Below, piece after piece: positions 7,897-16,608 of a stretch of 64,000 bases of DNA. Below the pieces are notes generated by a model, which worked only from the letters and a program-made list of their open reading frames with translations, ran no database searches and had not been told where the DNA came from. Each line of letters opens with the position of its first letter. Position 1 is the stretch's first letter. Source of the DNA: Bacillus tuaregi (GTDB lineage Bacteria > Bacillota > Bacilli > Bacillales > Cytobacillaceae); the NCBI RefSeq assembly GCF_900104575.1, contig NZ_LT629731.1, forward strand, positions 3,211,102 to 3,275,101, in the 5' to 3' direction. A program made the position numbers and the translations under genes.

Positions 7897-7937
7897 GGCT
7901 CCACCTCAAAATAATGAATATATTTTGGGTTAGAACC
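7897..7937 (-). terminator. Terminator between permease 2 and the reductase-like gene
   Basis: An imperfect 17-bp stem (inner CAAAATA / TATTTTG, outer GGTTC / GAGCC pairs) followed on the minus strand by ATTTTTTTT. Confidence 0.75.
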
Positions 7938-8001
7938 TGCAATATTTATGGTGATAGGATTATATAATAAGATTATGGATATTATTTTATTCTATTAGGT
8001 A

Positions 8002-9453
8002 CTACCAGATAATAATTGCGGCTAATGTGGAAAGGAAAAGTCCAACTATAACTGGAATAAAATTTCTTCGAGCTAACTCCATTGGCTGTAATTTCAAGAA
8101 ACCAGCAACGGCAACAAGTGAAGACCATGCAACAAGTGTTCCACCTGCCCAAATTGCGCCCATTTGTCCAATTGCTGCTAAAGTCGATGCATCCATACCT
8201 GCAGTCGCTAATGCACCAGATAATGCACCTGTTAATGGTAAACCGGAGAACCCCGATCCATCAAGACCAGTTATTAAGCCGACAATCAATAATCCGAAGC
8301 CAGCAAGGAATTCATTTTGCGGAACATAGGTCTGGGCTGCTTCAATCACATCGAATAGAAAAGCGGGCTTTGCTGCATCTTCTCCTAATGAGAGAATAGA
8401 ACCAGTAAAATCTGAACTACCCATAAAGAAGAAACCGGCAATTGGAATAACTGGCGCCATGGCACGAAAAGCAAATACAAAGCCATCTGTAATATGGTCA
8501 CTGACTTTATCCAATGCATGCATCCGATTAAATGCAAGCGTTGCCAAAATTAATAGTATTACCGCTACACCACCGATAAAAGCGGCCCCATCTCCACCTT
8601 CTAACCCTGTTCCACCAGAAAACTTATTTTGGAACATGTAAATCATAACACCAAGTAGCGATAACGGAACAAGAACAGAAAAGATTTTACCATACTTTTG
8701 TTTTCTTTGAACCATTACTGGATCTTCTTCCACTGCAGCTGCCATTTCATTTGCAGCATCAAAAAATACAGCTTCTTCTTCGTTGCTTTTTTCTGTTTTT
8801 GCACCTGAACTGGAGTTTTTATGTATGGCCTTATAATGTGACACATACACAATCACCAGTGCACTTAAACCAGTAATTAAAGAAAGGACTAATGCTTTAT
8901 CTGTTACCAAAGAGGTTTCTATACCTGCTGCTGTAGCGCTCAGCATTGGGGCTACCTGCATGATATAGTCGGAGGACAATGCCATCCCTTGTCCAGCAAT
9001 ACAAACAATACTGGCTGCAGCCATGACTGGTAGTCCAGCCTTTACAGCTGCAGGCACTAATAAAGCACAGATTAGTGGAACCGCAGGGGTTGGCCAAAAG
9101 AATAGCGAAATCACATACGTTACAACCATTAGAATAAGGTATGAAACATGACCATTAAGCATAATCTTCTGAATGGGGGCAACCATTTTCTGATCTGCTC
9201 CTAGATCTTTTAAAGCATTCAGCATCGCAATCATTAGTGATATGATCAAGAATATATTGAATAATTCTTTAGCCGCCACTAAATTTGCGTTAAAAACGCC
9301 TTGAAATCCTGAAACAATACTTCCTTTATATAAAGCTGCTACCAAAAAAGTTCCAACAAGTACCGGTAACACTACACCTTTTCTAAAGAGCATTGTAATC
9401 ACTACTGTCAAAGTCACAAGTACATAGATCCAATGTGCTAATGTTAGTTCCAT
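8002..9453 (-). CDS. Polytopic membrane permease 2 of the HDO island
   Basis: A 483-residue membrane protein with about 12 hydrophobic segments, a long acidic cytoplasmic loop near residues 215-250 (SGAKTEKSNEEEAVF), and a small-residue-rich stretch near 395-430 (GLDGSGFSGLPLTGALSGALA). The arrangement resembles carboxylate carriers of the DcuC/GntP/ion-transporter type, but I cannot assign a family confidently. It is not obviously homologous to permease 1. Its ATG follows a TAGGTGGAGG site. An operator (9517-9527) lies 64 bases upstream, between a possible -35 TTACAA and an AT-rich -10 region, a position suited to repression. The GntR regulator is the next gene upstream. Confidence 0.8.
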   Translation of the reverse strand: MELTLAHWIYVLVTLTVVITMLFRKGVVLPVLVGTFLVAALYKGSIVSGFQGVFNANLVAAKELFNIFLIISLMIAMLNALKDLGADQKMVAPIQKIMLNGHVSYLILMVVTYVISLFFWPTPAVPLICALLVPAAVKAGLPVMAAASIVCIAGQGMALSSDYIMQVAPMLSATAAGIETSLVTDKALVLSLITGLSALVIVYVSHYKAIHKNSSSGAKTEKSNEEEAVFFDAANEMAAAVEEDPVMVQRKQKYGKIFSVLVPLSLLGVMIYMFQNKFSGGTGLEGGDGAAFIGGVAVILLILATLAFNRMHALDKVSDHITDGFVFAFRAMAPVIPIAGFFFMGSSDFTGSILSLGEDAAKPAFLFDVIEAAQTYVPQNEFLAGFGLLIVGLITGLDGSGFSGLPLTGALSGALATAGMDASTLAAIGQMGAIWAGGTLVAWSSLVAVAGFLKLQPMELARRNFIPVIVGLFLSTLAAIIIW

Positions 9454-9516
9454 ATATTCCCTCCACCTACTATATTTGCTATTGCGATAAAAGATCTTGA
9501 TTTTTGCATTTAGTAT

Positions 9517-9527
9517 TTGGTATACCT
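9517..9527. promoter_or_regulatory. Putative FCD-GntR operator 7 (upstream of permease 2)
   Basis: TTGGTATACCT. On the minus strand it falls in the 17-base spacer between TTACAA and AATACT, a plausible SigA core promoter. Confidence 0.6.
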
Positions 9528-9778
9528 AAAAAGCTTGTAATCTAGCAAAAAAAAATTAGTTAATACCCCCTAACCCGAAAATAATAATAGGTCTGCACTC
9601 TTAACAGGTCATGTTGCCATCCTCCTTTTTCACTATAGACGTATTGGAAATACTATATCATTTATTTGAAGTATTGTGCAACAATTTTGAAAATTTTATA
9701 AATTAGATATTTTAAAACTTTAAGTTTGTCATCATCAGATAAATTTGCTACTATTCAACATAAGCTTTTTCTTTTTAG

Positions 9779-9825
9779 GTATAAGAAGCACCTTCCCTCC
9801 CTCCGGGTGATTCTTATACTTTTTT
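9779..9825 (+). terminator. Orphan plus-strand terminator; possible small RNA end
   Basis: A 14-bp stem with one mismatch (GTATAAGAAgCACC / GGTGaTTCTTATAC), a 13-base loop and then TTTTTT. No plus-strand gene ends here. The 575-base region 9454-10028 otherwise holds operator 7, AT-rich DNA and the GntR terminator, and I see no convincing ORF in it. The hairpin may end a small RNA. Confidence 0.65.
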
Positions 9826-9991
9826 CATGTAATGTTTTATAACATTTATATGTTTTTTATATTATAAAATATTAAAAATTGTCTGTATGTCGAAATCCGT
9901 CATCAAAAACCGCATATTTTATGACATTTTTTTCACTTTTACGTAATATTTCCTTACATTCGTATGGATGATATGGCAAATTAACGTAAAC

Positions 9992-10023
9992 AAAAAAGAA
10001 GAGCCTCGCAGCTCTTCTTTTTT
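9992..10023 (-). terminator. Terminator of the GntR gene
   Basis: A 13-bp stem (AAAAAAGAAGAGC and complement) with a 6-base loop, 5 bases beyond the GntR stop codon; the T-run forms part of the stem. Confidence 0.8.
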
Positions 10024-10028
10024 GTTCT

Positions 10029-10703
10029 TTAATCATTTTTATCATGATTAACAGCATCAATATACGCTTTCTTAGAATTTTCAATGTGGATTTTCGTAAG
10101 ATATTCAGCCATTTCTGTTTCCTGATTTATTATTGCCTTCATGATCTCTACATGTTCTCTCATTGACTGCTCAGGTCGACCTTCATTACGGTAACCAGTC
10201 TTTGCAAATGCACGAATATAATCTGATAATCCACTTAGCATTTCAAAAAGCTTTGAGTTTTTAGCGGAACTGTATAATAATTCATTCAATTCATTATGTA
10301 AAGCAGCATAATCCTTACTATTATGATCATTTAAATAACCTTCAACCTTTTCTATGCTGGCTTGAAACTTCTGCTTTAGCTCTTCATCTAGCTTTTGGAC
10401 AGCTAATTTAGCAGCTAGAACTTCTAAAGCTGATAAAACAGTAAAAACCTCCAATATTTCTTTTTCCGTAATATCAGCAACGATTACACCTTTGCGAGGA
10501 ACCGTTTTTACAAATCCTAGTGATTCTAAACGAAACAATGCTTCACGAATAGGTGTCCGGCTTATATTTAACTTTTCTGCCAATTCTCTCTCAACTAACC
10601 GGTCTCCTGCTTTTAGCTCCCCTTCAAGAATCAGATCCTTAAGGTGCAAGTAAGCTCTTTCTCGTATCGAGATTAGATTTTCCTCGGACCAATTTTTTGC
10701 CAC
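10029..10703 (-). CDS. GntR-family transcriptional regulator, FCD (FadR-like) subfamily
   Basis: A 224-residue regulator. Residues 10-75 form a winged helix with the recognition motif ISRTPIREALFRLESLGFV, and residues 85-215 form an all-helical FCD ligand domain with spaced histidines (about His143, His185 and His207) of the kind that bind a metal and an organic acid. It starts at GTG with a GAGGGGAGA site. FCD regulators usually bind short GT/AC-flanked palindromes and are released by a pathway metabolite. The seven GGTATACC-like sites in the adjacent island fit such an operator, so I infer it represses the island. No such site is seen in its own promoter, arguing against simple autoregulation. 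Confidence 0.92.
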   Translation of the reverse strand: MAKNWSEENLISIRERAYLHLKDLILEGELKAGDRLVERELAEKLNISRTPIREALFRLESLGFVKTVPRKGVIVADITEKEILEVFTVLSALEVLAAKLAVQKLDEELKQKFQASIEKVEGYLNDHNSKDYAALHNELNELLYSSAKNSKLFEMLSGLSDYIRAFAKTGYRNEGRPEQSMREHVEIMKAIINQETEMAEYLTKIHIENSKKAYIDAVNHDKND

Positions 10704-10738
10704 ATGTCTCCCCTCTTCCAGTTATATACATTATTAAA

Positions 10739-10767
10739 ATTATAGCTTACAGACTGGTTTAGTTCAA
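10739..10767 (-). promoter_or_regulatory. SigA promoter of the GntR gene
   Basis: TTGAAC (-35, 10767-10762), a 17-base spacer and TATAAT (-10, 10744-10739), 36 bases upstream of the GTG start. Confidence 0.7.
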
Positions 10768-10902
10768 TGATATTTCCAAAATGTTGATAGAATTCAACTT
10801 CAATCCTGTTGACAGTTTCATCTCACTCTAACTGTTCTAGGTGAAGGCAGACAAGCATATCTATTAATAGGATGATGTTTTTGATAGAGGGAGGAAGAAA
10901 AT

Positions 10903-11232
10903 ATGAAGCGCTTAGTCGGAGTATTCGTTATCCTTTTAATCCTATATGCCGTCTATTATGACTTAAGCGAAGGCACTCTTCCCGCTAGTTTTACCAAAGA
11001 AACAGCTGTAGATTCAGCAGCCAAACAGACCGAAGAAACGACATACTTTGAACAAAAGGTTGATGCAGGAGATACGGTTATTTCTATTATCGAAGACCAC
11101 CTCAATGAATCCATCTCAGTCCCCATTACAGAAGTGATAAATGATTTTAAAGAATTGAATAAAGGAGTTTCACCACAGGAAATTCAACAGGGTATGGTCT
11201 ATAAATTCCCTGACTACTCTAAAGCACATTAA
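10903..11232 (+). CDS. yqfZ: YqfZ-like membrane-anchored LysM-type protein
   Basis: A 109-residue protein with an N-terminal membrane anchor (VGVFVILLILYAVYY, residues 5-19), a linker and a LysM-like region from about residue 51 (QKVDAGDTVISIIEDHLN) that would face the cell wall. The position next to ispG matches yqfZ of B. subtilis. The GGGAGGAAGA site precedes the ATG. A TTGACA hexamer at about 10808 could be the -35 of its promoter. Function is unknown; peptidoglycan binding is inferred from the LysM similarity. Confidence 0.75.
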   Translation: MKRLVGVFVILLILYAVYYDLSEGTLPASFTKETAVDSAAKQTEETTYFEQKVDAGDTVISIIEDHLNESISVPITEVINDFKELNKGVSPQEIQQGMVYKFPDYSKAH

Positions 11233-11270
11233 ATAGTAGCATGCTGGAAAGAATCTACATATCAACTTCC

Positions 11271-11300
11271 TTGTCAATTTCCTATCTTCATTGCTACAAT
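11271..11300 (+). promoter_or_regulatory. SigA-type promoter upstream of ispG
   Basis: TTGTCA, an 18-base spacer and TACAAT, about 128 bases before the ispG start. Confidence 0.55.
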
Positions 11301-11428
11301 AAATATAGTCCTGTAAAATAAGGAGTAGAGGCTGTTTTGATTTATCAAGCTGCCCACACATGATTATTTTCAAAATCTAATCTACATTCATAACATTGAA
11401 CAGTGATTATTAAAGGAGCGAATCACCA

Positions 11429-12523
11429 TTGAGTGAAATGATACATCGTACGAAAACCCGACCTGTAAAAGTCGGTAATTTAACGATTGGCGGCAGTAAT
11501 GAGTTATTTATCCAAAGTATGACAACGACCAAAACACATGATGTTGAAGCAACGGTTGCCCAAATTCACCAACTTGAAGAGGCAGGCTGTCAGATTGTCC
11601 GTGTTGCCTGCCCTGACGAACGAGCAGCAAATGCCATATCAGAAATTAAAAAGCGCATCAATATCCCACTTGTCGTTGATATTCATTTTGACTATAAGCT
11701 TGCCTTAAAGGCGATCGAAGGCGGCGCGGATAAAATTCGTATTAACCCTGGTAATATCGGTAAACGAGAAAAGGTTGAAGCTGTAGTAAATGCAGCTAAA
11801 GCGAAAGGGATTCCGATTCGAATCGGAGTAAACGCAGGTTCACTGGAAAAACGCATTTTAGAAAAATACGGTTATCCTACTGCTGACGGTATGGTTGAGA
11901 GTGCACTCCATCATATAAAAATCCTTGAGGATTTAGATTTCCACGATATCATTGTATCGATGAAAGCATCAGATGTTCCGTTAGCGATTGAGGCGTACGA
12001 AAAAGCAGCAAAAGCCTTCGATTACCCTCTCCACCTTGGAATCACGGAATCTGGTACTTTGTTCGCTGGTACAGTCAAAAGCGCTGCTGGATTAGGCGCT
12101 ATTCTTAGCAAAGGAATTGGGAATACATTGCGTATTTCTTTAAGTGCCGATCCTGTTGAAGAGGTAAAGGTCGCTAGAGAGCTGTTAAAGGTATTCGGTC
12201 TTTCTTCCAATGCTGCAACATTGATTTCCTGCCCTACCTGCGGAAGAATAGAGATTGATTTAATCAGCATTGCGAATGAAGTGGAAGAGTATATTCAAAA
12301 AATTAAAGCTCCAATCAAGGTTGCTGTCCTTGGCTGTGCCGTTAACGGTCCTGGAGAGGCCCGTGAAGCGGACATCGGCATTGCGGGAGCTCGCGGTGAA
12401 GGTCTCTTATTCCGTAAAGGCGAAATAGTCCGGAAGGTTCCAGAAGAAACTCTTGTAGAGGAGTTAAAAAAGGAAATAGACCAAATCGCGGAAGAATATT
12501 TTGCTAATCAGGCTACAAAGTAA
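11429..12523 (+). CDS. ispG: 4-hydroxy-3-methylbut-2-en-1-yl diphosphate synthase
   Basis: A 364-residue IspG. It converts MEcPP to HMBPP in the MEP isoprenoid pathway using a [4Fe-4S] cluster; the ligands are visible as CPTCGR (two Cys near 269-272) and GCAVNGPGE (Cys near 304). The TIM-barrel part includes the [10 protein letters not shown] and INPGNIG segments. It starts at TTG after AAAGGAG (spacing 10); an ATG nine bases later is the alternative. The last enzyme of the pathway, IspH, is encoded 6.3 kb downstream, as in B. subtilis. Confidence 0.97.
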   Translation: MSEMIHRTKTRPVKVGNLTIGGSNELFIQSMTTTKTHDVEATVAQIHQLEEAGCQIVRVACPDERAANAISEIKKRINIPLVVDIHFDYKLALKAIEGGADKIRINPGNIGKREKVEAVVNAAKAKGIPIRIGVNAGSLEKRILEKYGYPTADGMVESALHHIKILEDLDFHDIIVSMKASDVPLAIEAYEKAAKAFDYPLHLGITESGTLFAGTVKSAAGLGAILSKGIGNTLRISLSADPVEEVKVARELLKVFGLSSNAATLISCPTCGRIEIDLISIANEVEEYIQKIKAPIKVAVLGCAVNGPGEAREADIGIAGARGEGLLFRKGEIVRKVPEETLVEELKKEIDQIAEEYFANQATK

Positions 12524-12541
12524 AAAAGTGTAATCATTCAT

Positions 12542-12582
12542 AAAGGAGAAGCCAAGTACACCAGGTACAAGGCTTCTCCTTT
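12542..12582. terminator. Bidirectional terminator between ispG and yqfX
   Basis: AAAGGAGAAGCC / GGCTTCTCCTTT stem with a 17-base loop, followed by TTTTT on the plus strand. Confidence 0.85.
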
Positions 12583-12607
12583 TTTCTCTTAAGCGATAAC
12601 CGCTTTA

Positions 12608-12991
12608 TTAAAAAAACGGGAGGATAAACATACCGAGAATAAGAGAAATAGCGCCAATCGTAATTGCCCAAGAACCAGTTCTAGCTCCTTTTGCGCGAGC
12701 AATAAAACCAAGAACAATACCTGCTGCTCCGAATAATACTGGAAATACAAACAGGGACAGGATTGAAAGAGCGATAGCCGCTAACCCAATGCCAGTACCG
12801 CCCTCCGCTCGAGCTTCATTTTTATCACCAGTACGCTCGTTCAACCTCATCGAAGTCGGTGCTGCGATTTCAGCTGCTGTTTCTTCTCGATAGTTTTGTT
12901 CGCCAAAATTATCTACGCCATACAACTGACCGTCATTTTGTTCTTTTTGCAATTCCTGATTACCTACATTATTTGGGTCTAGATCTGCCAT
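12608..12991 (-). CDS. yqfX: YqfX-like small membrane protein (DUF4190-type)
   Basis: A 127-residue protein with a charged, glutamine/asparagine-rich N-terminal half and two C-terminal membrane segments (about residues 68-93 and 105-127) separated by a short RAKGARTGSW loop. The GIVLGFIARAKG-x-SWAITIGAISLILG pattern is typical of DUF4190-like proteins. Position between ispG and zur matches yqfX. Function unknown. Confidence 0.75.
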   Translation of the reverse strand: MADLDPNNVGNQELQKEQNDGQLYGVDNFGEQNYREETAAEIAAPTSMRLNERTGDKNEARAEGGTGIGLAAIALSILSLFVFPVLFGAAGIVLGFIARAKGARTGSWAITIGAISLILGMFILPFF

Positions 12992-13158
12992 TATGATCCC
13001 CCACTCTCTTCATGCATTGTAAATCCAAGCTTAAGCTATTTACCTGTCTCATCCCATGACCCTTTTTGCTAAGTGTCTTTGATAAGACATTTACTATTGT
13101 GTGCTAAAATGAGATTTTCACTATAACAATGTTTGACTAGATTGGATTATTAAGGACA

Positions 13159-13196
13159 AAAAAGCAAGCATCGTTTACATATCGATGCTTGCTTTT
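13159..13196 (-). terminator. Terminator of the zinc-uptake operon
   Basis: A 14-bp stem AAAAGCAAGCATCG / CGATGCTTGCTTTT just beyond the zur stop codon. Confidence 0.85.
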
Positions 13197-13201
13197 CTCC
13201 C

Positions 13202-13615
13202 TTATGATGAACAGGTCGGGCAACGACCGTATATTTCAAATTTATGACCTGAGATGTCATATCCCTTTAAATTATCAGTCAGAATATTCATGGGACAGGT
13301 CTCAATTTCCTTAGTTGTGCCACAATCTAAGCATATAAAGTGATGATGATGCTCATGATGCGAACAGGTTAAGCGAAAGTGCTTTTCTCCTGACAGCTCA
13401 GTCATTTCAACCAGCCCAAGCTCTACAAATAATGATAAATTCCGATAAATGGTATCAAAGCTTAATCCTGGATATTGGTCTTTCAATTTGTCCAAAACAT
13501 CTTTAGCTGTTAAATACTTATTATGATCAGCAAATAGCTGAAGCATTTCCTCTCTTTTTCCCGTATGCTTATAGCCCTTTTCCTTCAATATCGTCATTGC
13601 TTGATCGACATTCAT
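13202..13615 (-). CDS. zur: Zinc uptake regulator, Fur family
   Basis: A 137-residue Fur-family repressor. It has an N-terminal winged helix (about residues 1-80), the [14 protein letters not shown] metal-binding segment and two CxxC pairs (CLDCG, CPTC) that hold the structural zinc. Binding of a second zinc lets Zur repress zinc-uptake genes. I place the start at the ATG of MNVDQAM, which matches the family N-terminus; the longer frame would extend back into adcB. It is last in the adcC-adcB-zur operon, whose leader carries a Zur-box-like site, so the operon is probably autoregulated. Confidence 0.95.
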   Translation of the reverse strand: MNVDQAMTILKEKGYKHTGKREEMLQLFADHNKYLTAKDVLDKLKDQYPGLSFDTIYRNLSLFVELGLVEMTELSGEKHFRLTCSHHEHHHHFICLDCGTTKEIETCPMNILTDNLKGYDISGHKFEIYGRCPTCSS

Positions 13616-13629
13616 CCTAATCCACCCCT

Positions 13630-14472
13630 TTATACCACAGCTTTCACAATCCACTTTTTTGCTAAAATCGACAGGATTAATATTAATACCGAAATCATGA
13701 CAATCGTTCCACCCGGTGCCAAATCTAGATAATAGGAGATGAATAATCCACCTAAAACAGCGGTCTCACCAAACAAGATGGAATAAAAGATGGTCTGCTT
13801 AAAGCCGTTGGCGAGACGAATCGCCGCCGCAACAGGCAATGTCATAAGTGCAGAAACCAACAGCACTCCCACCACTCTCATCGACGCTGCAATCACAAGT
13901 GCAACCATGACAATAAAAATCAGATGCAGACCCTTTGTCGGCAGGCCGGACGCTTTCGCATGCTCCTCATCAAAGGAAATTAAGAATAATTCTTTATATA
14001 AGAAAAAAATAATGGCAATAACAAAGATACTAATGATAAAAATTAACCATAAATCGGCTCTGCTGACAGCCGATACACTTCCAAATAAATAACTGAACAG
14101 GTCGGTATTAAACCCATCTGCAAGTGAAATAAAAATAACGCTTAATCCAATCCCGCCAGAAAGAATAATCGGGATTGCCAGCTCTTGATAATGCTTATAG
14201 ACGGTCCTCAGCTTTTCGATAAATAATGAGCCCGCAACAGAAAAGGCCATCCCCATATAAATCGGACTCAAGGAGCCGGCAGCCAAGAACTTTTTCTCAA
14301 GTAACAGACTAGCAGCTATTCCAGCAAGCGTAACATGACTAAGTGCGTCTGCAATTAAAGACAGCCTTCTAACCACAACAAATACACCAATTAAAGGTGC
14401 TATAATTCCAATAATAACGCCTGTTAGAAAGGCATTTTGTAAAAATTCATACTGAAAAATTCCTGCAATCAT
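13630..14472 (-). CDS. adcB: Zinc ABC transporter permease
   Basis: A 280-residue permease of the ABC-3 family with 8-9 membrane segments. It shows the typical [25 protein letters not shown] region near residues 28-52, which contacts the ATPase. It works with AdcC (overlapping by 4 bases upstream). The cognate zinc-binding lipoprotein (AdcA/ZnuA) is not in this operon and must be encoded elsewhere. Confidence 0.93.
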   Translation of the reverse strand: MIAGIFQYEFLQNAFLTGVIIGIIAPLIGVFVVVRRLSLIADALSHVTLAGIAASLLLEKKFLAAGSLSPIYMGMAFSVAGSLFIEKLRTVYKHYQELAIPIILSGGIGLSVIFISLADGFNTDLFSYLFGSVSAVSRADLWLIFIISIFVIAIIFFLYKELFLISFDEEHAKASGLPTKGLHLIFIVMVALVIAASMRVVGVLLVSALMTLPVAAAIRLANGFKQTIFYSILFGETAVLGGLFISYYLDLAPGGTIVMISVLILILSILAKKWIVKAVV

Positions 14473-15260
14473 GAATTTCCCCCTCCATGATTATGTTCAT
14501 GGGCATGATCATGGGTTAATAAATGGAGATCATAGCCATAAAAAGCACCTAAGCCATTTTTATTCTGTTCCTCAAATTCATGGGTATTTCCATGAAAATG
14601 TAAATGCTTATTTAAACAAGCAACATGTGTCACTTTGTCAGTAATGGTTCCAATATCATGGGTAACCAGCATTAAAGTTATACCAAGGCGCTTATTTAAA
14701 TCACCAAGCATTTCATAGAAAGAACGGACATTTTGCGCATCAACCCCTACTGTCGGTTCATCAAGAATCAAGAGCTCCGGTTTACTAACAAGCGACCTTG
14801 CTATAAATACCCTCTGTTGCTGTCCTCCTGACAGTTCGCCAATATTGCGCTTGATAAAAGGCAAGAGTCCAACTGAATCAATAGCTTCTACAATCGTATC
14901 ATGATCTTCCTTCTTTAATCGACGAAACAGGCCGACTTTTTTCGTTAAACCACTTTTAACCACTTCATAAACCGTTGCCGGGAATCCCGTATTAAATGAA
15001 TTAGCTTTTTGTGACACAAAGCCAATCCGCTCCCATTCCTTAAATCGGCTGATATCATGGTCAAAAAGCTTAATCTCCCCTTGCTGCGTTTTTAATAGCC
15101 CAAGGATAAGCTTTAGCAGAGTCGATTTTCCCGAACCATTTGGCCCGACAATTCCCAGAAAAGAACCCTTCTCTACGGTAAGATTAATATCCTCTAGTAC
15201 ATATTCCCTTTCATAACGGTAGGAAAGACCGCTTATCTGTATGATAAACTTATTATTCAT
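14469..15260 (-). CDS. adcC: Zinc ABC transporter ATP-binding protein
   Basis: A 263-residue ABC ATPase: Walker A GPNGSGKST near 38-46, Q-loop FVSQK, signature LSGGQQQRV near 144, Walker B LLILDEP, and the H-loop THD. A histidine-rich tail ([20 protein letters not shown]) ends the protein, consistent with zinc handling. It energises AdcB. The gene is first in the operon behind a Zur-box-like element. Confidence 0.95.
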   Translation of the reverse strand: MNNKFIIQISGLSYRYEREYVLEDINLTVEKGSFLGIVGPNGSGKSTLLKLILGLLKTQQGEIKLFDHDISRFKEWERIGFVSQKANSFNTGFPATVYEVVKSGLTKKVGLFRRLKKEDHDTIVEAIDSVGLLPFIKRNIGELSGGQQQRVFIARSLVSKPELLILDEPTVGVDAQNVRSFYEMLGDLNKRLGITLMLVTHDIGTITDKVTHVACLNKHLHFHGNTHEFEEQNKNGLGAFYGYDLHLLTHDHAHEHNHGGGNS

Positions 15261-15269
15261 TACATCACC

Positions 15270-15294
15270 TAAATTCCGAAATCATTCCGATTTA
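15270..15294 (-). promoter_or_regulatory. Putative Zur box upstream of adcC
   Basis: An inverted-repeat element with TAAATCGGAAT and AATTTA arms around GATTTC, 10 bases upstream of the adcC start. It resembles the Bacillus Zur box (TAAATCGTAAT arms) with a few changes. Confidence 0.55.
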
Positions 15295-15395
15295 GAGTAT
15301 ACAAGAACCACCTAAAAAAGTAAAGGAAGGAGTCCTCACAGTCTAGTCACTCATCCCGCACCCCCATCATATTTTATCAATAGAGGAGTGATAAA

Positions 15396-15650
15396 ATGAG
15401 GATATTTGCTAGCATCATCAATCAAAAAATAAATAGTATCACAGCAGAAGAATTATTAAGATACGCTAAGATTTTTAAAATCTCCATAACTGGGGCACAG
15501 GCAGCTCAAATAGCAAAATACCTGCGAGGAAGACAGGTCAATATTTTTGATGATCGAGAGCGTGCTATCCTAGTTAAGGAAATTGCCAGAACGGCAGGAG
15601 TGGAGACAGCTCGGGAAGTTAATCGGTTATTTCTAGAATTAATGAAATGA
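15396..15650 (+). CDS. yqfT: YqfT (DUF2624 family) protein
   Basis: An 84-residue, mostly helical protein (SITAEELLRYAKIFKISIT, residues 14-32) matching the DUF2624 family found at this place in Bacillus genomes. An AGAGGAG site lies before the ATG. Expression during sporulation has been reported for many such small genes, but nothing here shows that. Function unknown. Confidence 0.75.
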   Translation: MRIFASIINQKINSITAEELLRYAKIFKISITGAQAAQIAKYLRGRQVNIFDDRERAILVKEIARTAGVETAREVNRLFLELMK

Positions 15651-15656
15651 ATAAAA

Positions 15657-15682
15657 CCAGGCACATATTTTATCGTGCCTGG
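15657..15682. terminator. Bidirectional terminator between yqfT and nfo
   Basis: CCAGGCAC / GTGCCTGG stem with a 10-base AT loop, flanked by AAAA and TTATTTTTTT. Confidence 0.85.
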
Positions 15683-15692
15683 ACTTATTTTT

Positions 15693-16589
15693 TTAAGCTT
15701 CACTTACGATATCGCGGAGCAAATGTTCATTAAAGGTTTTGTTTCTAAGCATAGCAATCTCATGCTTGTACGGTGGTTTTTTATTATCTTTATCCTCACC
15801 AACGAAAGGAGTCTCAAGAATTTTTGGTACCTCTGTTAATTGAGGGTGATGCACAACATAGTTTAGTGCCTTAAAGCCAATATTACCATAGCCGATATTT
15901 TCATGACGGTCTTTTCTTGATCCCTGGACATTTTTACTGTCATTGATATGCAGGACCTTTAAGCGGTCAATCCCGATAATATGATCAAACTCATTCAATA
16001 CACCATCAAAGTCCTCCATAATGTTATATCCAGCGTCATGCGTATGACAAGTATCAAAACAAATAGAAAGCTTATCATTATGGGTAACTCCGTCAATGAT
16101 CATGGCTAACTCTTCGAAAGACCTTCCACACTCAGAGCCTTTGCCAGCCATCGTCTCAAGGGCAATTTGAACCTGCTCATCTCCAGTTAATACTTCATTT
16201 AAACCTTCAATAATTTTTTTTATTCCTACCTCTGACCCTTCCTTGACATGTGCACCTGGGTGAAGAACGATTTGTGTAGCACCAATCGCTTCTGTGCGGT
16301 CTATTTCTGTTCTCAGGAAATTGACACCAAGTTCAAAGGTTGCGGGATTTACTGCATTACCTATATTTATGATATACGGAGCATGGACGATAATTTCATT
16401 TATACCGTTTTCTTCCATATGTTTTCTACCTGCTTCGATATTTAAGTCCTCAATTTTTTTCCTTCTTGTATTTTGTGGTGCACCAGTATAAATCATAAAT
16501 GTATTAGATCCGTATGAAACCGCTTCTTCACTTGCTGCCAAAAGCATTTTCTTTCCACTCATGGATACATGAGAACCAATTTTTAACAT
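15693..16589 (-). CDS. nfo: Endonuclease IV (AP endonuclease)
   Basis: A 298-residue TIM-barrel DNA repair enzyme that cuts 5' to abasic sites. Zinc-ligand motifs are visible: HAPY near residue 69, LHPGAH near 110, ALETMAG with Glu near 144, [11 protein letters not shown] near 178-188 and HINDSK near 216. It sits directly downstream of cshB (19-base gap), as in B. subtilis, and was recognised by these motifs and by length (about 297). Confidence 0.96.
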   Translation of the reverse strand: MLKIGSHVSMSGKKMLLAASEEAVSYGSNTFMIYTGAPQNTRRKKIEDLNIEAGRKHMEENGINEIIVHAPYIINIGNAVNPATFELGVNFLRTEIDRTEAIGATQIVLHPGAHVKEGSEVGIKKIIEGLNEVLTGDEQVQIALETMAGKGSECGRSFEELAMIIDGVTHNDKLSICFDTCHTHDAGYNIMEDFDGVLNEFDHIIGIDRLKVLHINDSKNVQGSRKDRHENIGYGNIGFKALNYVVHHPQLTEVPKILETPFVGEDKDNKKPPYKHEIAMLRNKTFNEHLLRDIVSEA

Positions 16590-16608
16590 TCACACTCTCC
16601 CCTTGCTC

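Noticed and set aside
9590-9650. A strong AAGGAGG site on the minus strand near 9630
   Set aside because: The ATG behind it is followed by a stop after three codons, so no protein is supported; at most it is a leader fragment.
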